From contig NZ_CANMEZ010000008.1 of the NCBI RefSeq assembly GCF_947496985.1, positions 140,943 to 204,942 of the forward strand: a stretch of 64,000 nucleotides of DNA, written 5' to 3'. The translations under genes and the position numbers were made by a program. Position 1 is the stretch's first letter. Each line of letters opens with the position of its first letter. Under the pieces are notes generated by a model. It worked only from the letters and a program-made list of their open reading frames with translations. It did no database searches and was not told where the DNA came from. Below, piece after piece: positions 8,134 to 17,182 of this stretch. Source of the stretch: an uncultured Kordia sp. (GTDB lineage Bacteria; Bacteroidota; Bacteroidia; Flavobacteriales; Flavobacteriaceae).

Positions 8134-8433
8134 ATGTTTTTTAAAGGAAATGTATTTAAATTAAGAAAGAACAAACGATTCAACTATACGCCTCGTTATT
8201 ATGAAGGTAAAGAGACTGGAAATGTGTATGAAATAGAATCTAGATTTGTAAAACACAGAGAAAGTCTGAATGCAAATGACTTTGGAGCACACTGGAAAGA
8301 AGCACGTAAAGCCAATAGAAACAGAGGAAATCGTGAAGTATCAATCCGCTTATTAATTATAATCGCTGTACTTATGCTAGCCTTTCTGTTTTTTATTGAC
8401 TTTGACCTATCAATATTTACTAGAGGACGATAA
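8134..8433 (+). CDS. Small single-pass membrane protein of unknown function
   Basis: A 99-residue basic protein with one membrane segment near the C-terminus (VSIRLLIIIAVLMLAFLFFI), leaving most of the chain as a soluble, positively charged N-terminal part. Proteins of this kind sit upstream of mutL in many Flavobacteria and are often labelled riboflavin synthase subunit beta; nothing in the sequence resembles lumazine/riboflavin synthase, so I regard that name as a propagated error. Its stop is 3 bases before mutL, so the two are co-transcribed. Confidence 0.8.
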   Translation: MFFKGNVFKLRKNKRFNYTPRYYEGKETGNVYEIESRFVKHRESLNANDFGAHWKEARKANRNRGNREVSIRLLIIIAVLMLAFLFFIDFDLSIFTRGR

Positions 8434-8436
8434 TAC

Positions 8437-10302
8437 ATGGCAGACATAATAAGGCTTTTACCCGATCATGTTGCAAACCAAATTGCAGCAGGAGAAGTAG
8501 TGCAGCGCCCTGCATCAGTGGTAAAAGAACTACTTGAAAATGCAATTGATGCAAAAGCTTCAGAAATTAAACTTATTGTAAAAGAAGCTGGAAAAACACT
8601 AATACATGTTATAGATAATGGCTTTGGAATGAGTGAGACAGATGCACGACTTTCCTTTGAACGTCATGCCACATCTAAAATTCAAGCAGCTGAAGACTTG
8701 TTCAATTTAAGTACAAAAGGATTCCGTGGAGAAGCACTTGCTTCTATTGCGGCAATTGCGCATGTAGAATTACAAACAAAAAAAGAAGCAGACGAGCTCG
8801 GAACACGCATCAAAATTGAAGGAAGTAATGTAGTAACACAAGAAGTAGTTACAACACCAACAGGAACTTCCATCGCTGTCAAAAATCTATTTTATAACAT
8901 TCCTGCACGTCGTAACTTTTTAAAGTCAGACGCTGTAGAATTACGTCATATTATTGATGAATTTCAACGTGTTTCATTAGCACATCCTGACATTTCCTTT
9001 GTTTTATATCACAATGGAAATGAATTATTTAATCTTCCAAAAAGTAATATACGACAACGTATTGTGAATATTTTAGGAGGAAAAACCAATGAAAAACTCG
9101 TTCCTGTTGAAGAAGATACAGATATTGTAAAAATCAGTGGTTTTGTGGGTAAACCCGAATTTGCAAAGAAGAGTAGAAATGAACAGTTTTTCTTCGTGAA
9201 TAACCGATTCATCAAAAGTCCTTACTTGCATCATGCTATCAATGCTGCGTTTGAAGGCTTACTGAAAGAAAAGATGCAACCAAGCTATTTTATCTATTTA
9301 GAAGTAAATCCTGAAACGATTGATATTAATATTCATCCGACAAAAACAGAAATAAAATTTGATGACGAACATTCACTGTATGCAATGCTTCGCGCAACTG
9401 TAAAACATAGTTTAGGACAATTTAATATTGCGCCTGTACTCGATTTTGATAGAGATGCAAATTTAGACACACCTTATGATTATAAAAACAAGCAAGCTGC
9501 CGTTCCAAATATTCAAGTAGATCGTAGTTTTAATCCGTTTGCAGATGAAAAGAAAATCTCTGGAAACACCACAACAGCACCTAGATATACAAACTTTAAG
9601 AAAGAATCTACAGAAGGCTGGGAAAGTTTATATGTTGGGCTTGAATCAAAATCGAATAATACCACACGTTATTCTGGCGAAAGCATAGAGCTTGAATCAG
9701 AAGAAGTTACAAGTTCTTTATTTGCAAATGACGAACCAAGAGAAACACTTACCTATCAATTACACAGAAAATATATTGTAAGTTCTATAAAATCAGGAAT
9801 CGTAGTTATAGATCAACATAGAGCACATCAACGTGTGCTATATGAACAATTATTAAAAAATATTACCGTTAGTGAAGCTGTGAGTCAACAACTGTTGTTT
9901 CCTGTTACATTTACGTTTTCTTCAAGTGAAATTGCTTTACTTAGAGAAGTGAAAGAAAGTTTAGAAAATATTGGATTCATGTTTAGCGACATTACAGACG
10001 ATACTATTGAACTTTCCGGAATTCCGTCAAACATTTCTGAAAGTGAATTACAGATTATCATTGAGCAAATGCTAAACGATTTTCAAGGAGAAATTCCTGA
10101 TACTGGATTCAGTCAAACTGACGTTTTAGTAAAATCGTTAGCTAAAAGTATGGCAATTCGCACAGGAAAAAAATTAGAAATTGCAGAACAAGAAGCATTG
10201 GTAAACAATCTTTTTGCCTGTAAAGAGCCAATGATTTCCCCTTTTCAAAGAACCATTTTCATCACACTTAGCGTAGATGATTTAGATAAAAAATTTATAT
10301 AA
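8437..10302 (+). CDS. mutL: DNA mismatch repair protein MutL
   Basis: A 621-residue MutL that couples MutS mismatch recognition to strand removal. The GHKL ATPase is intact: ELLENAIDA (31-39), DNGFGM (60-65), GFRGEALASI (95-104) and a TPTGTSIAVKNLFYNIPARRNFL stretch (NLFYNIPARR seen). A variable linker follows. The C-terminal domain has DQHRAHQRVLYE (459-470) in place of the DQHAxxExxxxE endonuclease motif and ACKEPMISPFQRTIF (about 594-608) in place of a CPHGRP-type zinc motif. So the nicking activity known in other MutL proteins may be absent or altered. Second gene of a five-gene run. Confidence 0.97.
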   Translation: MADIIRLLPDHVANQIAAGEVVQRPASVVKELLENAIDAKASEIKLIVKEAGKTLIHVIDNGFGMSETDARLSFERHATSKIQAAEDLFNLSTKGFRGEALASIAAIAHVELQTKKEADELGTRIKIEGSNVVTQEVVTTPTGTSIAVKNLFYNIPARRNFLKSDAVELRHIIDEFQRVSLAHPDISFVLYHNGNELFNLPKSNIRQRIVNILGGKTNEKLVPVEEDTDIVKISGFVGKPEFAKKSRNEQFFFVNNRFIKSPYLHHAINAAFEGLLKEKMQPSYFIYLEVNPETIDINIHPTKTEIKFDDEHSLYAMLRATVKHSLGQFNIAPVLDFDRDANLDTPYDYKNKQAAVPNIQVDRSFNPFADEKKISGNTTTAPRYTNFKKESTEGWESLYVGLESKSNNTTRYSGESIELESEEVTSSLFANDEPRETLTYQLHRKYIVSSIKSGIVVIDQHRAHQRVLYEQLLKNITVSEAVSQQLLFPVTFTFSSSEIALLREVKESLENIGFMFSDITDDTIELSGIPSNISESELQIIIEQMLNDFQGEIPDTGFSQTDVLVKSLAKSMAIRTGKKLEIAEQEALVNNLFACKEPMISPFQRTIFITLSVDDLDKKFI

Positions 10303-10305
10303 GTT

Positions 10306-11139
10306 ATGACGCGCATCACTGAAACGGTTAAACATTTAATCATTATCAATGTACTGCTTTGGGTAGCTACATTGGTTTTAGGAGAAAGAGGCATTGATCT
10401 CAATGCATTATTAGCACTACATTTCCCTGAAAATAACCTATTTGGTTTTTGGCAACCTATTACAAGTATGTTTATGCATTCTGTTGTAGATCCAACACAT
10501 ATTTTATTTAATATGATTGCCTTATGGATGTTTGGCTCTGATTTGGAAATGCGTTGGGGAAAAATAAAATTCTTGAGTTTTTATATGATTACGGGTGTTG
10601 GTGCAGGTTTGATACACACCTTAATAAATTATATTGAATTTTACCCACTTACGCAGGAAATTGTAAATTTAAATTTAACGGCCGAACAACTCAAGCAAGT
10701 CATTAATATAGATATGGTCAGAAGTAATAGGTTTATGGGGGAAATACTTTATAATAAGTTACCCGCTATATTAGACACTTCACAGTTCAATGCTGTTACT
10801 GCAAATGAGGGTTATTTCAGAGCTTTATTTGATATGAACATATCCAACCAAACAAGAGCCGTTGGAGCTTCTGGAGCACTATATGGTGTATTAGTTGCTT
10901 ATGGAGTATTGTATCAAAATAGAGAAATTATGCTTATGTTTATTCCAATTCCAATAAAAGCAAAATATTTTATTTTAGGACTATTAGCCTATGATTCGGT
11001 ATCTGCGCTTTCTGGTGGAAATGGAATATTTGGCGGTGGAAATGTGGCACATTTTGCACATATTGGAGGTGCACTATTTGGCTTACTACTAATGTGGTAT
11101 TTTGACAAAACTCAGTTTAATAAAAATCGTTGGGACTAA
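10306..11139 (+). CDS. Rhomboid intramembrane serine protease (first of two)
   Basis: A 277-residue membrane protease that cleaves transmembrane helices. The catalytic serine lies in GASGALYG (S189) and the catalytic histidine in AHFAHIGGALFG (H252). The N-terminal HILFNMIALWMFG segment is the conserved HxxxN helix. An insertion of about 70 residues between helices 2 and 4 is larger than in GlpG. It starts 3 bases after mutL and its stop overlaps the next rhomboid start (TAATG). Confidence 0.95.
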   Translation: MTRITETVKHLIIINVLLWVATLVLGERGIDLNALLALHFPENNLFGFWQPITSMFMHSVVDPTHILFNMIALWMFGSDLEMRWGKIKFLSFYMITGVGAGLIHTLINYIEFYPLTQEIVNLNLTAEQLKQVINIDMVRSNRFMGEILYNKLPAILDTSQFNAVTANEGYFRALFDMNISNQTRAVGASGALYGVLVAYGVLYQNREIMLMFIPIPIKAKYFILGLLAYDSVSALSGGNGIFGGGNVAHFAHIGGALFGLLLMWYFDKTQFNKNRWD

Positions 11140-12035
11140 TGGATTGGAAAACACGTATAGCAACCTTATATCGAGGATTTAATATAGCTGAAAAGTTAAT
11201 CTTTTTAAACATTGTCGTTTTCGCTATTGTTTCACTGTACAACATGTTATTTTACTCGTTTACAGGAACATATTCTACATTTTTCACAAATTATTTTACA
11301 CTTCCAAAAGCACTAGGAGAATTATTATACAAACCATGGACAATAGTTACCTATGGTTTTATGCACGCTGACTTTATGCACTTAATTTTTAACTGTATAG
11401 GATTGTACTTTACAGGAAGAATTTTTTCTACTTTCTTTAGCGAACGCCAATTTATAACTGTATACTCTTTTGGGATTTTCGCAGGCGCGCTGCTGTTTTT
11501 AGTTAGTTATAATTTATTACCAGCTTTTGCTGACAAACCTGCTTTGTTAATGGGAGCATCAGCCGCTGTATTAGCAATTACAGTTGCAGGAGCTACCTAT
11601 TCACCTAATTTGATTGTAAATTTACTTGGCATATTTCCTATTAAATACTGGATCGTTGCAGCATTACTAGTAGTTTCTTATGTATCATATATCCCGTATA
11701 CAAATGCTGGTGGACATTTTGCACATATTGGAGGAGCACTTATCGGTTATTTGTATGTAAAACAACTTCAAAGCGGAAAAAATATTGGTACTGGTTTTGA
11801 AAATCTTTTAGATAGCCTAGCGAGTTTTTTTAAGTTTAAAAAGAAATCTCCATTAAAAACCGTATATAAAAACAAAAAGACAAAAACGAGAAGTTCTAGG
11901 AAAACTGCAAGCCAATCTCCAACAGAGAAACAACATAAAATTGATGGCATTTTAGATAAAATAAGTAAGTCTGGCTATGAAAGCCTGACTAAGGAAGAAA
12001 AAGACTTCCTGTTTAAAGCAGGAAAGGAAAATTAG
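11139..12035 (+). CDS. Rhomboid intramembrane serine protease (second of two)
   Basis: A 298-residue rhomboid. Catalytic residues: S141 in MGASAA and H196 in GGHFAHIGGALIG; the HLIFNCIGLYFTG helix is conserved. It has a cytosolic, Lys-rich C-terminal tail (KKKSPLKTVYKNKK) ending in a short helical module (KIDGILDKISKSGYESLTKE) that is common on Bacteroidetes rhomboids. The ATG at 11139 overlaps the previous stop; a TTG 9 bases upstream is less likely. The substrates of both rhomboids are unknown. Confidence 0.94.
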   Translation: MDWKTRIATLYRGFNIAEKLIFLNIVVFAIVSLYNMLFYSFTGTYSTFFTNYFTLPKALGELLYKPWTIVTYGFMHADFMHLIFNCIGLYFTGRIFSTFFSERQFITVYSFGIFAGALLFLVSYNLLPAFADKPALLMGASAAVLAITVAGATYSPNLIVNLLGIFPIKYWIVAALLVVSYVSYIPYTNAGGHFAHIGGALIGYLYVKQLQSGKNIGTGFENLLDSLASFFKFKKKSPLKTVYKNKKTKTRSSRKTASQSPTEKQHKIDGILDKISKSGYESLTKEEKDFLFKAGKEN

Positions 12036-12038
12036 TAT

Positions 12039-13076
12039 ATGACTGAAAAGAAGAAAAGATTAGGTTTTTTTGGTAGAATTGTCTTCTTCTTCAATTCGGT
12101 ATTTGCTGCGCTTTTACTTTTATCTTATATATTACCATACGCTGTTCCGAAAAGTTTCCCAATTCTTTCGGTATTAAGCTTATTAGTTCCTGTATTTATC
12201 ATTATCAATTTTTTCTTTTTGATTTACTGGATTTTAAATGTTCGAAAGCAATTCATACTATCACTTTTTGTATTAGTTATTGGTTACTCGCACGTTACTT
12301 CTTTGTATAAATTTTCAGGAAACACCACAGAACCTTCTCAAAACTCAATTTCTGTAATGAGTTATAATGTACGTTTATTCAATATTTATAAATGGCTAGA
12401 AGATGATACGATTGATGAAAAAATTGTGAAGTTAGTTAAAACCGAATCACCTGACATTATTGCTTTTCAAGAATTTCACAAAAAACAAGAAGCTGCGTTT
12501 AATTTTTATCCATATAAACATGTAGCTTTAAAAGGTAAAAATGACAAAACAGGACAAGCTATTTTTTCTAAGTTTCCTATTATTCACAAAGGTTCATTGA
12601 AATTTCCGAACACACCAAACAATGCTATTTATATAGATATTGTTCAAAATAATGATACCATCCGTGTGTACAATCTACACTTACAATCATTACGTATTAA
12701 TCCAAAAGAAGAAGAGTTTTCACAAGAAAATTCAGAACGATTAGTAAAACGTATGGCGCATACTTTTAAGATGCAACAATCACAAGCAGAATTGTTTGAA
12801 ATCAACAGAAAGAATTGTAATTACAAGAAAATTATTTTGGGAGATTTTAATAATACACAATTTTCAAACGTATACAAAACAATTAAAGGCAATATGAAAG
12901 ATGGTTTTGTAGAAGCTGGAAAAGGTTTTGGCAAAACGCTAGACTACCCGTTTTTTCCAATGCGAATCGATTTTATTTTAACTGATGAAAGCTTTACTGT
13001 AAATCAGTTTCAAACATTTTCAGAACATTATTCTGATCATTTCCCTATTAAGAGTATGATTTCTTTAGGAAATTAA
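12039..13076 (+). CDS. Endonuclease/exonuclease/phosphatase-family membrane protein
   Basis: A 345-residue protein. Three hydrophobic segments occupy the first 90 residues, followed by an EEP catalytic domain: SVMSYNVRLFN, IIAFQEF (metal-binding Glu), YNLHLQS, ILGDFNNT, RIDFILTD and YSDHFPI (catalytic Asp-His). All the usual acid and histidine positions are present. Members of this fold cleave phosphodiesters in DNA, inositol phosphates or sphingomyelin, and the membrane anchor suggests a lipid or envelope substrate. It ends the mutL-rhomboid operon, 3 bases after the second rhomboid. Confidence 0.92.
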   Translation: MTEKKKRLGFFGRIVFFFNSVFAALLLLSYILPYAVPKSFPILSVLSLLVPVFIIINFFFLIYWILNVRKQFILSLFVLVIGYSHVTSLYKFSGNTTEPSQNSISVMSYNVRLFNIYKWLEDDTIDEKIVKLVKTESPDIIAFQEFHKKQEAAFNFYPYKHVALKGKNDKTGQAIFSKFPIIHKGSLKFPNTPNNAIYIDIVQNNDTIRVYNLHLQSLRINPKEEEFSQENSERLVKRMAHTFKMQQSQAELFEINRKNCNYKKIILGDFNNTQFSNVYKTIKGNMKDGFVEAGKGFGKTLDYPFFPMRIDFILTDESFTVNQFQTFSEHYSDHFPIKSMISLGN

Positions 13077-13150
13077 AGAATTGCAAGATTCAAGGTTTTC
13101 TCTGTTTTCTAAAATACATCTTGAAGACTAATCATTTATTATTTACTCTT

Positions 13151-13882
13151 TTACCCTTTGTTTCCATCCAAATACGCTTCGCTCTGCTTGAAATATTTTT
13201 GCACTGATTCATCTAAATATTGAGAATATGTTGTTTCTTCATTTCGAAGTTTCGACAATTTTGCCATAGCATACGCAATTACTTGTTCTGGTAGATATCC
13301 TTGTCCACTAGACTCCCAACCAAAAGTTCCAACGGATGAAAACCTAAATCGTGAGTTTCCTAAAAAAATACCAAATCCATATGAGATTGCCGTCAAATCT
13401 GTTACGTATTCATCATTTTCAATGATTCTATTTTCTCCAAGTAATATTTCATGTGATAATTCATGCGCAATCGTTGCAATAAGAGAAATTGTATCCTTTA
13501 ACTGTTCGCGCTCAATAGAAATAACAGTTCCTTTTTCACTCTTTTCATATGTTCCTGATGCACTATTCCAACTTCCATTAATGTCTGCAGGAGTTGTTAA
13601 TGTAGTACCATCTGCCATTTCCACTGGCGAATCTGAGAAAAATTCTAGTTTAATATCAGCATTACGAATCTGCATCAACTCCATGGTTCGTTTTAGGATA
13701 AATTCCGCATCTTGTTCGCTTCGATCAAAGTCTCTGTTATAAAAACCCTTGGTAGGCGTTATCGTTCTGATTTCCATAAAATGATTCTCATTCAACTCTT
13801 TACGCAACCAATTCAAGGTTTTATCAACCCAAATTTTATCTTCTGCAGTTATTGGTAATTTTTTCTTTTTCTTCCAAAACAT
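13151..13882 (-). CDS. Protein of unknown function with an HExxH motif
   Basis: A 243-residue soluble protein with no signal peptide. Its clearest feature is IATIAHELSHEILLGE, a zinc-metallopeptidase-type HExxH helix, followed after about 15 residues by DLTAISYGFGIFLGN, where an Asp or Glu could act as third ligand. The N-terminus is very basic (MFWKKKKKLP). I do not recognise the family. It could be a peptidase or an inactive relative. It converges on the EEP gene and is monocistronic. Confidence 0.8.
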   Translation of the reverse strand: MFWKKKKKLPITAEDKIWVDKTLNWLRKELNENHFMEIRTITPTKGFYNRDFDRSEQDAEFILKRTMELMQIRNADIKLEFFSDSPVEMADGTTLTTPADINGSWNSASGTYEKSEKGTVISIEREQLKDTISLIATIAHELSHEILLGENRIIENDEYVTDLTAISYGFGIFLGNSRFRFSSVGTFGWESSGQGYLPEQVIAYAMAKLSKLRNEETTYSQYLDESVQKYFKQSEAYLDGNKG

Positions 13883-14031
13883 AATTCGTTATTCAAAAAA
13901 TTAAAGGTTTCTATTCAAAGAGTTGCTCTAAAATAATTCTCTTTTTTTTAAGTAATGTTTTATCGGATTTCACTCTTCCTCACTAAATCTATCATTCTTT
14001 TGATTCATCATTAACTCTAAAACAGAATGCT

Positions 14032-14244
14032 ATGAAAAAGAAAGTTACATTATTAATGCTTAACAAAAAATCAATTTCAAACCTTGAAAACAAATATGTC
14101 TTAGGTGGAAACGAATTCTATTATGAACATTTTACAAGTAAACAATTTTGCAAAACAAAATGCTGCTCTTCAGAAGTATATCAAGATTGTACAGTTACGT
14201 ATAAAGCTTGTGTAACGCAAGCTAGGTTTTGTGGAGCATATTAA
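14032..14244 (+). CDS. Lanthipeptide-like precursor peptide
   Basis: A 70-residue precursor. Leader: MKKKVTLLMLNKKSISNLEN then VLGG at about residue 26. The core has six Cys (KQFCKTKCCSSEVYQDC, KACVTQARFC) along with Ser and Thr. It is a single gene, not next to any modifying enzyme, and is followed at once by a TTCG-loop terminator of the same kind found after two other peptide genes in the window. Confidence 0.75.
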   Translation: MKKKVTLLMLNKKSISNLENKYVLGGNEFYYEHFTSKQFCKTKCCSSEVYQDCTVTYKACVTQARFCGAY

Positions 14245-14251
14245 AAAAAAT

Positions 14252-14280
14252 AAACGGACTTCGGTTCGTTTTTTTCTTTT
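14252..14280 (+). terminator. TTCG-loop terminator after the peptide gene
   Basis: AAACGGAC-TTCG-GTTCGTTT (8-bp stem, one G-U pair) followed by T-rich sequence. Close relatives occur at 48677-48702 and 58951-58975. Confidence 0.85.
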
Positions 14281-14451
14281 CCTCTAAACAGTACTATGCA
14301 ATATAAGTAGTAAAGATTCAAGATTGGTTACTTATTACTTTCACAAACAAACATGACAATTTAAATTTAAGGTTTTCTTGCGAGTTAAAAAGTCTTAGTT
14401 CTATTATCTATACGCTCTATAATTCTTACAATGAAGCGATCTATATTTACA

Positions 14452-14760
14452 CTACATCATCCAACAATCTACACTATCTGCCAAAATATGAAGCAATAAA
14501 CCAATCCCAAGAATACGTGTTTTTTTGAAAAATAGAAATCCTACATACACTGCAATTGCGTAATACGTATGTAACGGATGAAAGTTGATACTACAACGAT
14601 TTGAATCAAAAATTGGTGTTGCTAATAAATGATCAAGATCGATAAACATAACTACTATGAATACAAAATAGGTCATTTTCCATTGTTTTCGATAGAAAAA
14701 TAAAGCAATGAGTACTGGAAAGACAAAGTGTAATCCGTAATGAATATAGGTTCGTAACAA
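14452..14760 (-). CDS. DUF6122-family membrane protein
   Basis: A 102-residue, almost wholly hydrophobic protein with about four membrane helices. Conserved-looking polar residues sit at helix ends: TYIHYGLHF, FIDLDHLLA, CSINFHPLHTYY and LLLHILADSVDCWM. The DLDH and HPLH motifs recall metal-dependent membrane hydrolases such as the YdjM family, but this is only a resemblance. It starts 2 bases after the wbqC-like gene ends, so the two are translationally close. Confidence 0.8.
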   Translation of the reverse strand: MLRTYIHYGLHFVFPVLIALFFYRKQWKMTYFVFIVVMFIDLDHLLATPIFDSNRCSINFHPLHTYYAIAVYVGFLFFKKTRILGIGLLLHILADSVDCWMM

Positions 14761-14762
14761 GC

Positions 14763-15383
14763 TTATGAAATGGTTTGTTGCTCTAAATAACTGAGTGCGT
14801 TTGTACCTTCATTAAAAAGCAAATCTAAAATACTCAGGTTTGGAATAAAATCGTGCTTCGCATCAAATACTTGTGTATATTTTTCAAACCCGTAATCAGG
14901 TTCTTTTTTTACAACTACCAATTTTCTAAAATCGTTCATATTTGAAACAATCGGTTCATAAGTCATTGTTTTAGCAGTTTCTATTTCTAATTGCAGACAT
15001 TCGTTTACTAATTGAATTGTATCAATATTTAAATCCATTAAAAACGTATATCGTTTTTCAAATAATGGGCGTAATTCATCTTCATAATATTCAAAGTACG
15101 GAGATGTTCTATATGCTGACTCTAGGGATTTCCAATGCAAGCGTTGCCAAGGAGTTTCGTTAGCAATTTCAATGTCTTTATACTTCTGATTTTTTATTTC
15201 TTTATTGTGCCGCACAGGAACATTAAACATTAGTTTCCCATTCGCTCCATATACATAAGTACGATTACGATAAGTTTGCTTTTGGAAATTATCTTCCATT
15301 TCAAACATTAACTGTTCCGACTTCGCAAATACCACATAGTGTGCAATACTTGGAAAATATGTTGGATGAATGAGAGTTATCAA
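14763..15383 (-). CDS. WbqC-family protein
   Basis: A 206-residue protein of the WbqC-like family, whose members occur in O-antigen clusters and whose activity is not firmly known. The N-terminal signature is LIHPTYFPSIAHY; the middle has FQKQTYRNRTYVYG and MFNVPVRHN. No ATG gives a full N-terminus; a TTG at 15383 does, and an in-frame stop lies 21 bases upstream. Six copies of a heptanucleotide abut this start. It sits downstream of lepB. Confidence 0.88.
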   Translation of the reverse strand: MITLIHPTYFPSIAHYVVFAKSEQLMFEMEDNFQKQTYRNRTYVYGANGKLMFNVPVRHNKEIKNQKYKDIEIANETPWQRLHWKSLESAYRTSPYFEYYEDELRPLFEKRYTFLMDLNIDTIQLVNECLQLEIETAKTMTYEPIVSNMNDFRKLVVVKKEPDYGFEKYTQVFDAKHDFIPNLSILDLLFNEGTNALSYLEQQTIS

Positions 15384-15425
15384 TGAATTATGAATTATGA
15401 ATTATGAATTATGAATTATGAATTA
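15384..15425. repeat. Six-copy heptanucleotide tandem repeat
   Basis: Six perfect copies of TGAATTA, running up to the base next to the TTG start of the wbqC-like gene. On that gene's strand the unit is TAATTCA. It occupies the ribosome-binding region. Confidence 0.95.
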
Positions 15426-15523
15426 TGAAAAGGTTCTTTTCTTACAAGAAAGCATCAAATCAATATCATTATCAAATTGTCAAATCTTCAAATTGATACA
15501 TTGATAAATTTCTACACTAAAAA

Positions 15524-17086
15524 CTACTTTGCTGCTTTCTTTTTCTTTCTAAAGTAATTGAATACAAACCAGCCCGCTAATAAAACTAAGAAATACTTAA
15601 AATATGAAACTGGCGCTCCTTCTCCACTTACTGTTGTAAATAATCGATTCCAACGTATTTTATTAATTCCAGTTGCTTTTGTATCCCAACTAAACCAAAC
15701 AAATACTGGTTTCCCTAATACATGATCAAATGGTACAAATCCCCAACTTCTAGAATCTTGTGAGTTTCCTCGGTTATCTCCCATCATCCAATAATAATCT
15801 TGATTGAATGTATATGAAGTGATTACTTTTCCATCAATCAGAATTTGATCTCCTTCAACTTTTAGGTTTTGCCCTTCGTATTCAGAAATTGCACGTTTGT
15901 ATAATGGTAAATTTGCTGTTGTTAATTGTACTGTACTTCCTTTCGCAGGAATTGTAATTGGTCCAAAATTAGAATTATTCCACTTGTAATTTGGGGAATG
16001 CGGAAATACAGAGGCATTAGACTCTCCTTTTTTCTGTACATGTTTTGTAACTGAAAGTACATTAGGATGATTCTTCAATTTTTCAGCAGCTTCTTCTGTT
16101 ACTGCGCTAAACATATATGTTCCTTTATTATTTATAGGTCCATATCCATCTGTAATATCATAGGCATCATGCAAATATTGATCATTAAAACGACCTCCTT
16201 TTGTTTCAACCAAGTAGTTAAACTGTAATTTTGCTCTGTCTGGCAAATCGTTTTGAATTCCGTTTGTGTACACAAATCCATCACGTACTTCTAGCTTATC
16301 GCCTGGCAAACCTACACAACGCTTTACATAGTTAGAACGTTTATCTAAAGGCTTATAAACAACTTTACTGTTTGGATCATCTATAACTGTCAATGTATCC
16401 GCTGGCCAGTTAAACACCACAATATCATTTCGTTCTATTGTTTCAAAACCTGGAAATCTAAAGTATGGTAATTGTGGTTCTGACATATATGACTTTGCCC
16501 CTACGATCGGAATTGCATCATGAACCATTGGTGCAGCAACTGCTGTCATTGGCGTTCTGGCTCCGTAATGTATTTTACTCACAAATAAGAAATCACCAAC
16601 TAATAATGTTTTTTCTAAAGATGAAGACGGAATTACAAATGGTTGCATTACATAGGTATGCACTAAAGTTGCTGCCACTACGGCAAACAAAATAGAAGCA
16701 ACCCATTCGCCAGCCGATGTACGTGGCTTTAAACTTCTATCTTTTACATATTCTACATCTAACATATAGTTCACGTAGTAAATATAAAAACCAAGTGTTA
16801 AAACGGCTGCAAAAGTCTCATAACGCTCTGTTCTTCCAAAACTACGAATCGTTTCTACCCAAAGTACAGGAAAAATTATCAATTGAATGATTGGTACAAA
16901 TAATAAAATAACCCAATACCATTCTTTTGGTCTGTTTATAATTTGCATTAAAACGTACGCATTATATACAGGAATTGCTGCTTCCCAAGCTTTTCTACCT
17001 GCTTTTACATAGAGTTTCCATGTTCCTAAAAAATGTACTACTTGAACGAATAAGAAAAATAGTAATAATGCTTGCGTAAAGGTCAT
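15524..17086 (-). CDS. lepB: Signal peptidase I
   Basis: A 520-residue signal peptidase I, the membrane serine protease that removes signal peptides from exported proteins. The nucleophile is in PSSSLEKTLLVGD (Ser at about 156; the family norm is SGSMxPTL, so Gly is Ser and Met is Leu here). The general-base lysine is in YVKRCVGLPGDKLEV, and MMGDNRGNSQDSRSWGFVP is box E. The N-terminus has several membrane segments, one more C-terminal membrane anchor follows, and a large insertion gives the long form usual in Bacteroidetes. It has its own promoter element 58 bases upstream. Confidence 0.95.
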   Translation of the reverse strand: MTFTQALLLFFLFVQVVHFLGTWKLYVKAGRKAWEAAIPVYNAYVLMQIINRPKEWYWVILLFVPIIQLIIFPVLWVETIRSFGRTERYETFAAVLTLGFYIYYVNYMLDVEYVKDRSLKPRTSAGEWVASILFAVVAATLVHTYVMQPFVIPSSSLEKTLLVGDFLFVSKIHYGARTPMTAVAAPMVHDAIPIVGAKSYMSEPQLPYFRFPGFETIERNDIVVFNWPADTLTVIDDPNSKVVYKPLDKRSNYVKRCVGLPGDKLEVRDGFVYTNGIQNDLPDRAKLQFNYLVETKGGRFNDQYLHDAYDITDGYGPINNKGTYMFSAVTEEAAEKLKNHPNVLSVTKHVQKKGESNASVFPHSPNYKWNNSNFGPITIPAKGSTVQLTTANLPLYKRAISEYEGQNLKVEGDQILIDGKVITSYTFNQDYYWMMGDNRGNSQDSRSWGFVPFDHVLGKPVFVWFSWDTKATGINKIRWNRLFTTVSGEGAPVSYFKYFLVLLAGWFVFNYFRKKKKAAK

Positions 17087-17143
17087 TTGTTGTATTTTTT
17101 ATAATTCAGTAGTGCATAAATACTGAATCTAGTTGGTTATTCA

Positions 17144-17151
17144 CAAATATA
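17144..17151 (-). promoter_or_regulatory. Promoter -7 element (TATATTTG) of lepB
   Basis: The minus strand reads TATATTTG, 57 bases before the lepB start. It gives lepB a start site separate from dapB. Confidence 0.5.
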
Positions 17152-17182
17152 TAGTGTGAAAATTAATCTATTTTAATGTTTA

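Noticed and set aside
8134..8433. Riboflavin synthase subunit beta as the product name
   Set aside because: The 99-residue protein has a membrane helix and none of the lumazine synthase motifs; the name is a known-looking annotation carry-over.
15384..15425. The heptanucleotide array as a CRISPR
   Set aside because: Units are 7 bases with no spacers and there are no cas genes.
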